Of a DNA stretch of 64,000 bases, positions 27,206-37,016 are shown piece by piece. This DNA is from Bolinopsis microptera (Eukaryota > Ctenophora > Tentaculata > Lobata > Bolinopsidae), in contig NC_087072.1 of assembly GCF_026151205.1 (NCBI RefSeq), forward strand, positions 22,213,603 through 22,277,602, written 5' to 3'. The first letter of the stretch is position 1; each line of letters starts with the position of its first letter. A program made the translations under genes and the position numbers. Under the pieces are notes generated by a model that had not been told where the DNA came from, did no database searches, and saw nothing but the letters and a program-made list of their open reading frames with translations.

Positions 27206-28880
27206 TATAGATATTTCCCAACAAATATTAACAGTTTATCGGATACAATTTTATTAAATATTGTCAAATACTTCCCAGATTTGTAAAGCGCTTCTTAAAT
27301 CAAGTCAAATCAAGAAAACAACAAATTTCAAGAAAACAACAAATTTTTTAATTAAATCAATTATAGCAACAATTTTAAAAACTTTAAAGTTCTTTTATTA
27401 CCATGGAATATACTACGGGTATGGTGACTTGGGCTATTGAGTTGTTAAGTAGATTAAGATTAGTAAACCTGCACTTGCATTGTATTTATAAAAACTAGAA
27501 ATTAGGCTTCACGGTAAAATGGAGAAGCAGGCTGATCTTGGAGAGAGCAGACCGTAAAGTTTACGCACCCACCAGGGCTACCTACCTGCCCCAGTTGTTC
27601 TTTTTGGTTTATCAGCTTGTATTGTTATATTTATGGACCCCAAGTCACCACACTAAGAAGAAGTATGTAAAAAAATAATAAGTTAAGTTAATATCAACAT
27701 ATCAGTTTAAAACAGTAAAAGTTAAGTTGAGGATTGAATTTCCTAGTTAATTTAATGGTTCAAACGTTTGGGAATTATATAATAATGTTGGTATTTGTAT
27801 CTGCTGCAGCAATAATATCGATATGTCATTACATTTGTCTAGAAAATCAAAAATATGGACATAAACATCATCACTACTTTTTAATCTAATTTCTTCATTA
27901 TATAAGAACTGTGAACATTTCACAGCCTTATTTGCTACACAAGGATGAAACAAAAGATAATCACTATGTTTCTTTCTATTTCCACATTTAATTTATTTAC
28001 TTATTATACTTAGTATTTATTTTTGGTGACTGTATCACCCAGTTTTAACATTTGATAATTGTACATTTTATTGACGACACATTGACTGAATGTTATTTTA
28101 TATTCTAATTTATATTCTAGATATTTTATTTATTTTTCAACAGACGACAACTTCCTGTTTTTTCTTCTATATTAGTTACTCATATCTCTTCTACAGACTT
28201 TTTTACAAGGACATTGACAGATGATACTCACATTAGGCATTCATTATTGCATCTAAATTATTTCACTTGCATTAGGTTTAGAAATTTATTCTCTGGTTAA
28301 CGGATTTCCAATGTTTAATTAATTTGTAGTATGACAGTAAGGTATATAAGAAGTTATTTAATTTTGCTTGGGCTATTATATTGACTAGGTATTGAGGTTT
28401 AATGATGATATGGAATTTGAATTCTATATAAATTTACACTATGTGGTTGGGGCATTTTGCATAGTAAATATGGTTACTACTCCTATATATCATATTATTT
28501 GATTGGTATTCGATTTCTGATTATTTCTCTAGGAATATGATTATTATATCTCAATTTGGCTTTAGGTAGGGTGCCCCGCTAAAAGAACTGGATTCTTCCA
28601 GGAAGCATCCCGTGCACAGACCTTGGTCTACATATATATTAAATTATTAACCATTCATTCTGTATGTGCACGAAAATTTATTTCAATCAATTTCCAATGT
28701 GATAGCTCTAGCTCACTTCAGTTCCAAGAATAATTTTTCTTGATACTTCCAAGAAACAATTATTGTTACTCAATGAATTAAAAATACTCCTTTTTTCAAA
28801 CTATTAAGAGATTCAAACAATATACACACAATATAACAATGACCCTAGCCCCACGAAAAACCTCACCGAACCTCCACGCG
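27206..28880. other. AT-rich sequence without recognised genes
   Basis: No coding frame with family features. The segment near 28810-28845 (TTCAAACAATATACACA ... ATGACCCTA) recurs near 40455-40495, so a dispersed repeat reaches the start of the following reverse-transcriptase fragment. Confidence 0.45.
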
Positions 28881-28882
28881 GT

Positions 28883-29629
28883 GTGGGGTGGGTGGCTCGA
28901 ACGGGAGGTGCATGGGTGTTTCTAATCTATGCTAAAACATGGGTGATAGTCAAGCCTGAGCACGAAGAGAAGGCAAGAACCCTATTCCCAGATGTCAATG
29001 TGACAAGCATTGGTCGACGATATCTGGGCAGCTTCATCGGAACAGACCAAGGAAAAGAGGCTTTCATCGAGGAAAAAGTTCAAGAATGGTGTCGTGATCT
29101 TAAACAGTTAAGTGATATAGCATCAAGAGAACCTCAAATAGCATACAGTGCATACATGTATGGGCTTAGTAAAAGATGGAACTATGTGTGCAGAACTACC
29201 CCAGGAGTTGCAGATAGGCTCACTCCTCTAGAACAAGTAACACGTGATGAGTTTATCCCAGCTATCATTAACAGGCTGTTTAGCTGCACTGATGAACTAA
29301 GGAACATAATGGCTCTACCACCAAGATATGGAGGATTGGGTATACCAGTTATGATGGAAATGGCAGACCGAGAGTACAATTTCTCATGTAGAGCCACAAA
29401 ACCCCTTAAAGAAGCTATTCTCAAGCAGATAGACAACTACACAGAGGACTGGAGACACAGTAAAGGAGTGAAAACTGAGATAACGACTGAACGAAATCTC
29501 TTCTATCAACAAAAACAAGCAGAAATACGCCAGGAGCTCAAGTCAACACCACTGGCAAAGTTGATGTTCCAACTAGCGGCTGAGAAAGGGGCAAGTGCTT
29601 GGCTAACAGCACTACCTTTAAAAGAGTAG
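28883..29629 (+). pseudogene. Retroelement reverse-transcriptase C-terminal fragment, interrupted
   Basis: About 248 codons open from 28883, resembling the post-palm region of a reverse transcriptase family frequent in cnidarian and mollusc genomes: KTWVIVKPEHEEKAR, YGLSKRWNYVCRTTPG, ALPPRYGGLGIP and EKGASAWLTALPLKE. It lacks the upstream catalytic part, so the fragment is 5'-truncated. It stops where the pogo-type element begins; the matching C-terminal piece reappears at about 32145-32373, beyond the transposon. Recombinase or nuclease portions expected between them are missing, so the transposon insertion was accompanied by a deletion. The retroelement class (non-LTR versus DIRS-like) cannot be settled. 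Confidence 0.65.
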
Positions 29630-29636
29630 GGTAGGA

Positions 29637-32162
29637 CGGGGTAAAACGGACCACGGGGTAAAACGGACCAGGCCTGGGGTAAAACGGACCATAGCTGGGG
29701 TAAAACGGACCATTTCAATTTGACCTATTTAAAAGACACTATGTCTACTGTAGTGGTTGCCAGTGTATTTTACTTGTGTATTAGAACTAATGAAATGTAT
29801 ATACAGTCCTATTGTTGTGAAAAAGAGAGTTTATTGAATTGGGGTAAAACGGACCAAGTTAGTTTCATCAGCAAAAACTGCTTTGTCCAGCCTTATTTTG
29901 TTTCCTAGTTTGAAACTGTGTAATGGGCAAAGCACTGCAAATATTCTTGTACTGCATTTCATCACTAGGATGTTGAATTTTTGTTCCTAGTACAGTTTTT
30001 GTTGTGTTCAGTTTTTGTTGTTTACAGTTTTTGTTGTGTTCAATGGTTGTGTTGTCTTAAATGTGTCTTGAGCCGAAATGTTTCATGGATTCTACATCAT
30101 TGATTTGAAAGTAATTGTCGCAATCTAGTCTACTTTAACTTGACAAAGTATAGATAACATGAACAACCACAATTTCATTAGGTTAGGTATGCCACGAACA
30201 TATGTTCGTAAGAAGCCAGCTATTGACAAAGACAAGATGGTGGAAGCCTGTGATCAAGTGTTAAAAGGTAAAATGACGATATGTGCTGCTGCTAAACACT
30301 TTGAAGTCTCTAAAACAACCTTGCAAAGATGCCTTAAAGAACCGGGTAAGTTAGTTCAAGGTCGAAACACAGATCTAACTACAGCTGAGGAGGAGTATAT
30401 TGTATTAGCAATCCAATATTGCAGCGATCTTGGCTGGCCTCTGGGAATGGATCAAGTACTGGACCTTGTTGCTGAATATGTTAAATCGACAAACAAAGAG
30501 ACTAGATTCAAGAAAGGCAGGCCTGGGTATGAGTGGTTCACGGCATTCAAAAAACGTCATAAATCTGCTTTATCTATCAGGAAGCCAGAAACAGTAACAG
30601 CAGCACGAGCAAAGGGGCTTAGTCAGAATATTTTGGAAAAATTTTTCAGTATGTTCAAAAATGTGGTGACTACCAATGCAAATGGTCTTTTGAACAGTCC
30701 AACACGCATCTTTAACTTGGATGAGACTGGTCTCTCCACGGACCCTAAGTTGCATAAACTGTTTTTCCGAAAGGGTGTAAGGGACGCCCAAGCGATACTT
30801 CCAAGTGAGGGGAAGGCTATGTACACTGTAATGTTTTGTGTAAGCGCTGCTGGGGAGTATTTACCGCCTTATGTGGTATATAAAGCTAAGAACCTCCATA
30901 CCACCTGGATTACAGGAGGACCCCCCGGGACAGTGTATAATTGCACTAAAAGTGGCTGGATGGAAAGTATTGTCTTTGAATCATGGTTCATTGACCATTT
31001 CACACCGTTTGTGGAGGCAAGAACAAAACCTGTGTTGGTTGTGTTTGATGGTCACAATAGCCATTTGACGTACAACACTGTTAAGACAGCCAGGGATAAC
31101 AGTATTATGATTGTATGTCTACCACCGCACACCAGTGGGGCACTTCAGCCCCTAGATGTTTCTGTCTTCAAGAGTGCTAAAGCAGAATGGAGGAAAATTC
31201 TAACTAAATTCTTCTTCGAGTCACGACACGAAAAGGTAAAGAAGGAACACTTCCCCATATTGCTCAATGAGTTGTTTAAGCACATGGTAGCACACCCAGG
31301 AAATGCTGTTAATGGTTTTTCAAAGAGCGGATTATGTCCACTAGACATGAGTCGAGTTCCCCAATCAAAGATAACTCTTAGTGAGACCATGGAGCCTCCA
31401 GAGCCAGAGCAGACTGAGATTGTATCGTCATCAGTACCTGATCAGAACCCTGGCCCCTCCTCAGCAACAGCCCAGGTTACACCGTCCTCTTCAACCCTGG
31501 ACCAGAGCCCCTCTAGCTCTACCCATACTCTAAAAACCCCACTTACTCCTCGAAGTGCTCTACGAAATGCAATTGTGACGACATTAAAACCAAATCCCAG
31601 TAAGAGCACAATAAAGGCTTTAGAGCAAGGAAGAAAGGGACGTAAAAGGGTCCAAAAGAAAATAGGAGAATGTCTGACAGAGGAGGAATCATTGAAACGA
31701 CTGAAACTTGAAGAGGAGGAAAGGGCTAAGAAATCTGCTGCAAAGAAGATCAAAAACGATGACAGAACACTTGTAGAACCTACACCAAGAATTAAGAAAG
31801 GCAAAAAGCCCAAGGCTGCTCTAAAGAAGAAGATATTACTTGAACTTAGTAGTGACTCTGCAGAAGATAACTGCCCCGTCGTAGATTCTGATGACCTTAG
31901 CACTGGTGATTGTGAGGATGAAGATGTGGTAGTGCCAATTGAAGTGGGGTCTTATTACCTTGTCAAAATTGAGTTTGTCCGATCAAAACCACTTTATGCT
32001 TTAGCCAAGCTGACAGAGATAATAAATGACGCTTTTGTAAAGATGCAATTCTACAAAACAGTCCCTCTTGAAAAGAGATTGAAGTATGTTCCGTGGTCAG
32101 AGCCTGAATCAGGCCTCACCACTGCCACCACCCATGATCTGTTCTGGTGGAATGGGTGGTGA
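29637..32162 (+). mobile_element. Pogo-like (Tc1/mariner) DNA transposon, right end missing
   Basis: Five direct copies of GGGGTAAAACGGACCA (29637, 29655, 29676, 29697, 29841) precede a long transposase gene and look like a terminal plus subterminal repeat block. I find no inverted copy (TGGTCCGTTTTACCCC) to the right: the transposase frame instead runs straight into the tail of the interrupted retroelement. The left boundary falls at about 29628-29637, inside the reverse-transcriptase frame. Confidence 0.7.
30189..32162 (+). CDS. Pogo-family transposase (CENP-B-type HTH, DDE_1)
   Basis: Cut-and-paste transposase of the pogo/Tigger group. The ATG at 30189 (MPRTYVRKKP) resembles the usual start of the family better than the in-frame ATG at 30159. 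An N-terminal Psq/CENP-B-like HTH (about residues 10-55, AAAKHFEVSKTTLQRCLKEP) and a second DNA-binding HTH (about 60-135, GYEWFTAFKKRH) precede the catalytic core. Catalytic acids are NLDETGLS (about 178), VVFDGHNSH (about 288) and LQPLDVSVFKS (about 323), giving a DDD triad. The C-terminal ~270 residues are low-complexity Ser/Pro and Lys-rich. The frame is uninterrupted at 658 residues, so the protein may be functional although the right terminus of the element seems lost. Confidence 0.9.
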   Translation: MPRTYVRKKPAIDKDKMVEACDQVLKGKMTICAAAKHFEVSKTTLQRCLKEPGKLVQGRNTDLTTAEEEYIVLAIQYCSDLGWPLGMDQVLDLVAEYVKSTNKETRFKKGRPGYEWFTAFKKRHKSALSIRKPETVTAARAKGLSQNILEKFFSMFKNVVTTNANGLLNSPTRIFNLDETGLSTDPKLHKLFFRKGVRDAQAILPSEGKAMYTVMFCVSAAGEYLPPYVVYKAKNLHTTWITGGPPGTVYNCTKSGWMESIVFESWFIDHFTPFVEARTKPVLVVFDGHNSHLTYNTVKTARDNSIMIVCLPPHTSGALQPLDVSVFKSAKAEWRKILTKFFFESRHEKVKKEHFPILLNELFKHMVAHPGNAVNGFSKSGLCPLDMSRVPQSKITLSETMEPPEPEQTEIVSSSVPDQNPGPSSATAQVTPSSSTLDQSPSSSTHTLKTPLTPRSALRNAIVTTLKPNPSKSTIKALEQGRKGRKRVQKKIGECLTEEESLKRLKLEEEERAKKSAAKKIKNDDRTLVEPTPRIKKGKKPKAALKKKILLELSSDSAEDNCPVVDSDDLSTGDCEDEDVVVPIEVGSYYLVKIEFVRSKPLYALAKLTEIINDAFVKMQFYKTVPLEKRLKYVPWSEPESGLTTATTHDLFWWNGW

Positions 32163-32373
32163 AGCTGAGAGACTGGTCAAGAAGCTGGCCAGTAAGATGG
32201 AGTACCACACTGGCCAGAGGTACTCAGACGCTGTAGGATACATCAGAAAGCGCCTTCGCTTTGAAATCCTTAGAACAACAGTGATTTCTCTCCGTGGAGA
32301 CAGGGGTGCAAGAAAAAACATTGTTGATATAAACAGTCTAGATCTTAACTTGGAGCCACAAGGCCAAGGGTAA
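32145..32373 (+). pseudogene. C-terminal tail of the interrupted reverse-transcriptase element
   Basis: Reads GGMGGEAERLVKKLASKM, then GQRYSDAVGYIRKRLRFEIL and TTVISLRGDRGARK to a stop, matching the extreme C-terminus of the retroelement family whose upstream part is at 28883-29629. It overlaps the last codons of the pogo transposase in a different frame. Confidence 0.65.
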
Positions 32374-33539
32374 TTTTTGATTGTTAAGGGAATTTTTTGA
32401 ATTCTTTAAGGGTTGATTTTATATAGGGTCATTGCTATATTATGTGTATATTGTTTGAATAATTTTATTATTTAAAATGCAAAGGAAGGGACTAGCCATC
32501 TCTACAACAAAGGAAAGGCTCTAATGAGAAAAGACAATTTTTTTTTTTTTGAGAAAAGACAATTTTATTATTTATCACCAATTCAATACATAATCAATAA
32601 ATATATATCCGAATAAATTTGATTAAAAATTAAATGATACAAGTATGCTAGCAGCTAGCGCGCTTATATTTGATAAATATTCACGCTGTTAAAATGGGTT
32701 TTACCACACCGCCACTCACATTATATTAGCACAGTTGGTGAACGGACCCAGGCGCTGTTAAGCTTTTATGAGCCCTGGTTGACTGCTGAGAGTGGCGAAG
32801 GGGCTGATATTAATTTTATCTTAGTTTAACCTAGATTTCAATAAAATTTTAGTTTTGTGTTATAATTATATGATTTTTATGCGATATTTAAGTTACAGCT
32901 GCTCGCAATACATTATAATTGCTTAAAAATTGTTAAATATGCTCGCTATACGCTTAATTTTAGATACCGTATGTATATATACATATCAGCTCATAATACC
33001 AAATAACGATAATAAATAAATTAAAAGCATTGAAGAGGTCCAAAACCAATTCAAGCATGACACCAAGTTGAATACATTTTCATCGGAAGCTGCAAGCTTA
33101 TTAACGTTTGATTCCGTACGTTCATGATCCGTTATTATGCATTCACCTTCAGGCGGTGTCGACGGATCATGCGAAAAGGGTTTTTGACAGGCTGTGCCCT
33201 TACCATAATTAAACTGAACCATTGCCTGATACGATGTAAACAAGAGTGTTGGATAGGTGAGCCGCGCAAGCGCTCGCGCATTTGTGTCGCTCTGACAAAT
33301 AGCACTTGAATAATTTAGCTACCGAGACGTAAATCGCGCGTTACGTAAAGTATTATTTTTCCCTTCGGATAAAGTGAACGTTACACCCGCGTGTAACCTG
33401 CTTTAATGTTTTGTGTGCATGTGTGGTGGAGTGAGTGTATAATGTAATGATTGAATGAATCTTTTTTCTTTTGTGGTGCATATATGATGTGAGTGACAGG
33501 TGTAAAATCTAAAATATATAAATATAAATGGGGGTCTTT
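32374..33539. other. Noncoding, AT-rich
   Basis: No gene recognised. A GAGAAAAGACAATTTT word is duplicated around a T-run at 32526-32560. The part near 33350-33539 is probably the 3' untranslated region of the minus-strand LINE whose ORF2 stops at 33540; its 3' terminus cannot be placed. Confidence 0.45.
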
Positions 33540-36500
33540 TCATAGGAAAGTGTTGAAGTTTAAGTCCTGCCAGTTAATATTGTCAGGTTGGTGTTGAGCC
33601 TTCATGATAGAAAGCTTCAATCGGGATTTAATTGAACCTAGTGAACCTATTTTACCACGTGCATTTGACTGCTCAAGAAACCTATTCCATAAATTTGCCC
33701 CTTTATATGCGAAATTGTGAGATGAGTGTGGTGTCACAAATCTGTCATCTCTGAGCTCAGACTTCTTAAAGAGAGAATACATGGATATGGGCTGATGACT
33801 CTTCACTATCTTCATTGTTTCAGTAATGCATCTGTATCTATATATGTTATGTACTGTCATTAGTTCCTTAGATTGGAAAATAGGTTTTGTTGATTCTCTA
33901 GAGTGGAATTCTGCCCCAAGTATTTGGCAGCGATGTGGCCTTGCTTGTTTATCACCAGTCTTCCTCAAGCTGATACATATAGAACACGGTTTAATGTGAG
34001 GTATAGTTGATTCATTGGATATATGACCTTTCTTGTTTATACTGCACTGGATTGGCCTGCTACGAGAACAAGTTTTAAACTTGTCGCTAAATGCTTCCGA
34101 GTCCCCAAATAAGATTCGGACACATTTCTTCTGTGCAAGGAATAGTGGTGAAAGCTTATTAATTGATACACCACCCCATACAGTTATACCGTATCCTAGA
34201 TGAGATTCAAAAAGAGTGTGGTATATCTGTTTGTACAGCTGGCTGGGGAGGGAGTTTTTTATTCGATAAATACGGCCACATATGCTGTTTAATTTCTTAG
34301 TTAGTTTCTCGATATGAGGTGTCCAACTCAGTTTGTCATCAATAATTACACCTAGAAATTTCGTTTCAGTAACCTGTTTGATCGGGATCCCATCAATTTC
34401 TAGATTCAAGTCATTTTCAGTATTATCAATGGTCTTACGTTTAGTAGGCGAGAAGTACATGTAACAAGATTTTTTAACATTAATGTGCAGTAGGTTATGG
34501 CGCATATATTGGCACACAGAGTCGAGAATTTCATTCGCTATTTTGTATGCTTGTTCCTTAGTTTCAGCAGCTACAAAGATGTTTGTGTCATCTGCAAATA
34601 GTACAAATTTTCCTAATGTACTACATCTATAGATGTCATTTATATAGATAAGAAAAAGCAAGGGGCCCAAAACGGATCCTTGAGGTACGCCTAGTTTAAC
34701 TGGGAGAGGCTCTGATTCTTCACCAAGTACACTAACATACTGGTATCTATTATTTAGATAGCTGGAGAGCAGCTTTAGTGCGTTTCCTCTAACTCCGTAA
34801 TTACTAAGTTTCTTAAGTAGCATATCAAATGGTAAGGTATCAAATGCTTTAGAGAGATCGATAAATATTCCTAATACGTGGTTTTTATTATTCCGTTTTT
34901 CTTCGACGTGATTTACGGAGTAGTTAAGAGCATGACTTGTCGAGTGGTTTTTTCTAAAGCCGAACTGATTTTCGAATATTATTCCTCGAGATAAGAAAAA
35001 GTTGTATAATCTACTGTAAATAATTTTTTCAAATATTTTACCAAATACTGGTAATGTTGATACTGGCCTGTAATTCTCTAGTAATTCCTCATCTTCTTTT
35101 TTATATATCGGGGTTATCTTACCCGTTTTCAGTTGATCAGGGAAGACACCTTCCTTCATGCAGTTGTTATAAATTCTGGCAAGATGTTCTGATATAGTTT
35201 GACTACACTGCTTCATTACATGTGCCGGTATGTCGCTAGCTTTACCGTTATTAAATTCACTTATAATTTGTATTATTTCAGAGCTTGTACATTCAGCAAG
35301 ATAAATACTTGACGGACAGGACTGTGGCAAGTAGTCAGTGAATGATTTAGCAATTATAGGATCTTCATCAATCCTCCTCTCATAGACCTCGTTCAGATTG
35401 GAGGCGATTGACACAAAGTACTTGTTAAATTCATGAGCAATAACTCGTCGACAAATAACACGCTCATTGTTTATCATGAATGACGGTTTCATTTGCTTAT
35501 TTTGCTTTCCTCGCACTTTATTAATTAACTGCCAGGTTTTTTTACTGTCACCCTGACACTCCTCAATTTTGTTGCACGTGTAGAGGCGTTGAGCTAGTCT
35601 TATTACGTGTTTAACTCTCCTACGTTTGTCAGTAAAATTAGCATGCTTTTCCCTGGCATCATTACAAGGATTGCAGTGACAGGCTTCCTTGATCTCACGA
35701 CAAAGTTTACCTGGATTATGCAAACATTTTTCTCTCTTCGCTTTATGCCAGTGGTCGTGCAGCTCATGTTTTTTATTTATAGACGCGATTAATCCTCCTG
35801 TTATCCACGGATTTGTCATTGGCGTTCTTTTGGAGACTTTAGGTTTACTGAGTTTACATGATTTGTCTAGATTCGTTTTGAATGTGTCGTGAAATTCAAT
35901 AAAGTTTTTTGGTGGGTGCTCAGAGAAATGTTGGTTTAAGGATGAAACAAGGACTCGAACGTTGGATTCACTGTAATCATAATATTGGGTATGTTTAACT
36001 TGAGGTTCAGAGTTAGTTACAGCTAGGTCTTCAAAAATATGAAAAACTGGCAGATGATGCGAGATTCTGTCAGATACTGTACCTGAGGCAACAACCTTGT
36101 TTATATCATTTGTGTAAATGTTGTCAATACACGTTTGATTGCATCCCGGCTTCTCGTGCGTGTGTGTTGATATAAGAGGCGAGAAACCGGCACTAAACAT
36201 TATCTCCTCGAGATTGCTAACTTCTTTACTATTAACATGGAGGTTGACGTTAAAATCTCCCATTATATACGCAGATTTTTTAGGCAATATCTGGAGTATT
36301 CTAGATAGTTCTGTCAGGAAGCTTGCAAAATTACCGCTGGGTGGTCGGTAAATAACCCCAAAAGTTACTTCTTCTGAGTTTTTACGACTAGTTACGAATA
36401 GTGATTCTAAATTCTCGGTAACGTCTGACGCAAGTTCGTTCACAATACTGCTAAGTCTATCTTGAACATATAATGCTACACCAGTTCCTTTGGATTTATT

Positions 36501-37016
36501 ACCTACAGTATTCTGGTAAAAACTATTGTAGTTAGGAATTGAATACACGGTGCTTTCATCAGGACCTATGTTAGTTTCTGATAAACCTATTACGGTGAAG
36601 TTTTGGTTAATGCGGTGCAGTTCAGTTAATAGACTATCAAAATTGCTTTTATTGCCATCAATGTTAAGAAAGTAGGAGCTGGAAAACTTTTTAAGATTTT
36701 CTCCATGCGATGAGTTGATTTCATTAGCAGAATAAGCTTGGCATTTGTCTAAGATTGAGGATATTTTATATGTTTCGTCATGTGCATCTGGTGAGGTTGT
36801 GTCATCTACAAAGTGTTTGAAGGGATTATACTTGTGTACTATTTTATCTTTGCACGAAAAGCAGTAGAAGTTGTCATTAATAATTTGTGCTTTTGATTGC
36901 GAAAAACACTTTGAGTGGGCAATACAATTACATCTACTGCACTCAAACATCGGCTGACCTATGTAAACGTTTTTCAGGCAATGGTTACAGTTTTCTCTCA
37001 AAATTTTGTTGATCAT
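33540..37016 (-). CDS. LINE 1 ORF2: zinc module, APE endonuclease and reverse transcriptase
   Basis: Replication protein of the LINE, 1158 residues from the ATG at 37014-37016. Residues about 9-57 form a Cys/His-rich PHD-like module (CNHC, CSRC, H, C, CFSC). An apurinic-type endonuclease follows at about 115-345 with GLSETN, YRPPSG and GDFNVNL motifs and SDRISHHLP at its end. The reverse transcriptase spans about 600-860: FRKNHSTSHALN, FIDLSKAFDTL, GVPQGSVLGPLLF and the catalytic FADDTN at about 809. A C-terminal region with NLWNRF and a Cys-rich KPCSICISLRKTG segment ends the protein. The frame is unbroken and should be functional. Its start codon overlaps the ORF1 stop. Confidence 0.93.
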   Translation of the reverse strand: MINKILRENCNHCLKNVYIGQPMFECSRCNCIAHSKCFSQSKAQIINDNFYCFSCKDKIVHKYNPFKHFVDDTTSPDAHDETYKISSILDKCQAYSANEINSSHGENLKKFSSSYFLNIDGNKSNFDSLLTELHRINQNFTVIGLSETNIGPDESTVYSIPNYNSFYQNTVGNKSKGTGVALYVQDRLSSIVNELASDVTENLESLFVTSRKNSEEVTFGVIYRPPSGNFASFLTELSRILQILPKKSAYIMGDFNVNLHVNSKEVSNLEEIMFSAGFSPLISTHTHEKPGCNQTCIDNIYTNDINKVVASGTVSDRISHHLPVFHIFEDLAVTNSEPQVKHTQYYDYSESNVRVLVSSLNQHFSEHPPKNFIEFHDTFKTNLDKSCKLSKPKVSKRTPMTNPWITGGLIASINKKHELHDHWHKAKREKCLHNPGKLCREIKEACHCNPCNDAREKHANFTDKRRRVKHVIRLAQRLYTCNKIEECQGDSKKTWQLINKVRGKQNKQMKPSFMINNERVICRRVIAHEFNKYFVSIASNLNEVYERRIDEDPIIAKSFTDYLPQSCPSSIYLAECTSSEIIQIISEFNNGKASDIPAHVMKQCSQTISEHLARIYNNCMKEGVFPDQLKTGKITPIYKKEDEELLENYRPVSTLPVFGKIFEKIIYSRLYNFFLSRGIIFENQFGFRKNHSTSHALNYSVNHVEEKRNNKNHVLGIFIDLSKAFDTLPFDMLLKKLSNYGVRGNALKLLSSYLNNRYQYVSVLGEESEPLPVKLGVPQGSVLGPLLFLIYINDIYRCSTLGKFVLFADDTNIFVAAETKEQAYKIANEILDSVCQYMRHNLLHINVKKSCYMYFSPTKRKTIDNTENDLNLEIDGIPIKQVTETKFLGVIIDDKLSWTPHIEKLTKKLNSICGRIYRIKNSLPSQLYKQIYHTLFESHLGYGITVWGGVSINKLSPLFLAQKKCVRILFGDSEAFSDKFKTCSRSRPIQCSINKKGHISNESTIPHIKPCSICISLRKTGDKQARPHRCQILGAEFHSRESTKPIFQSKELMTVHNIYRYRCITETMKIVKSHQPISMYSLFKKSELRDDRFVTPHSSHNFAYKGANLWNRFLEQSNARGKIGSLGSIKSRLKLSIMKAQHQPDNINWQDLNFNTFL

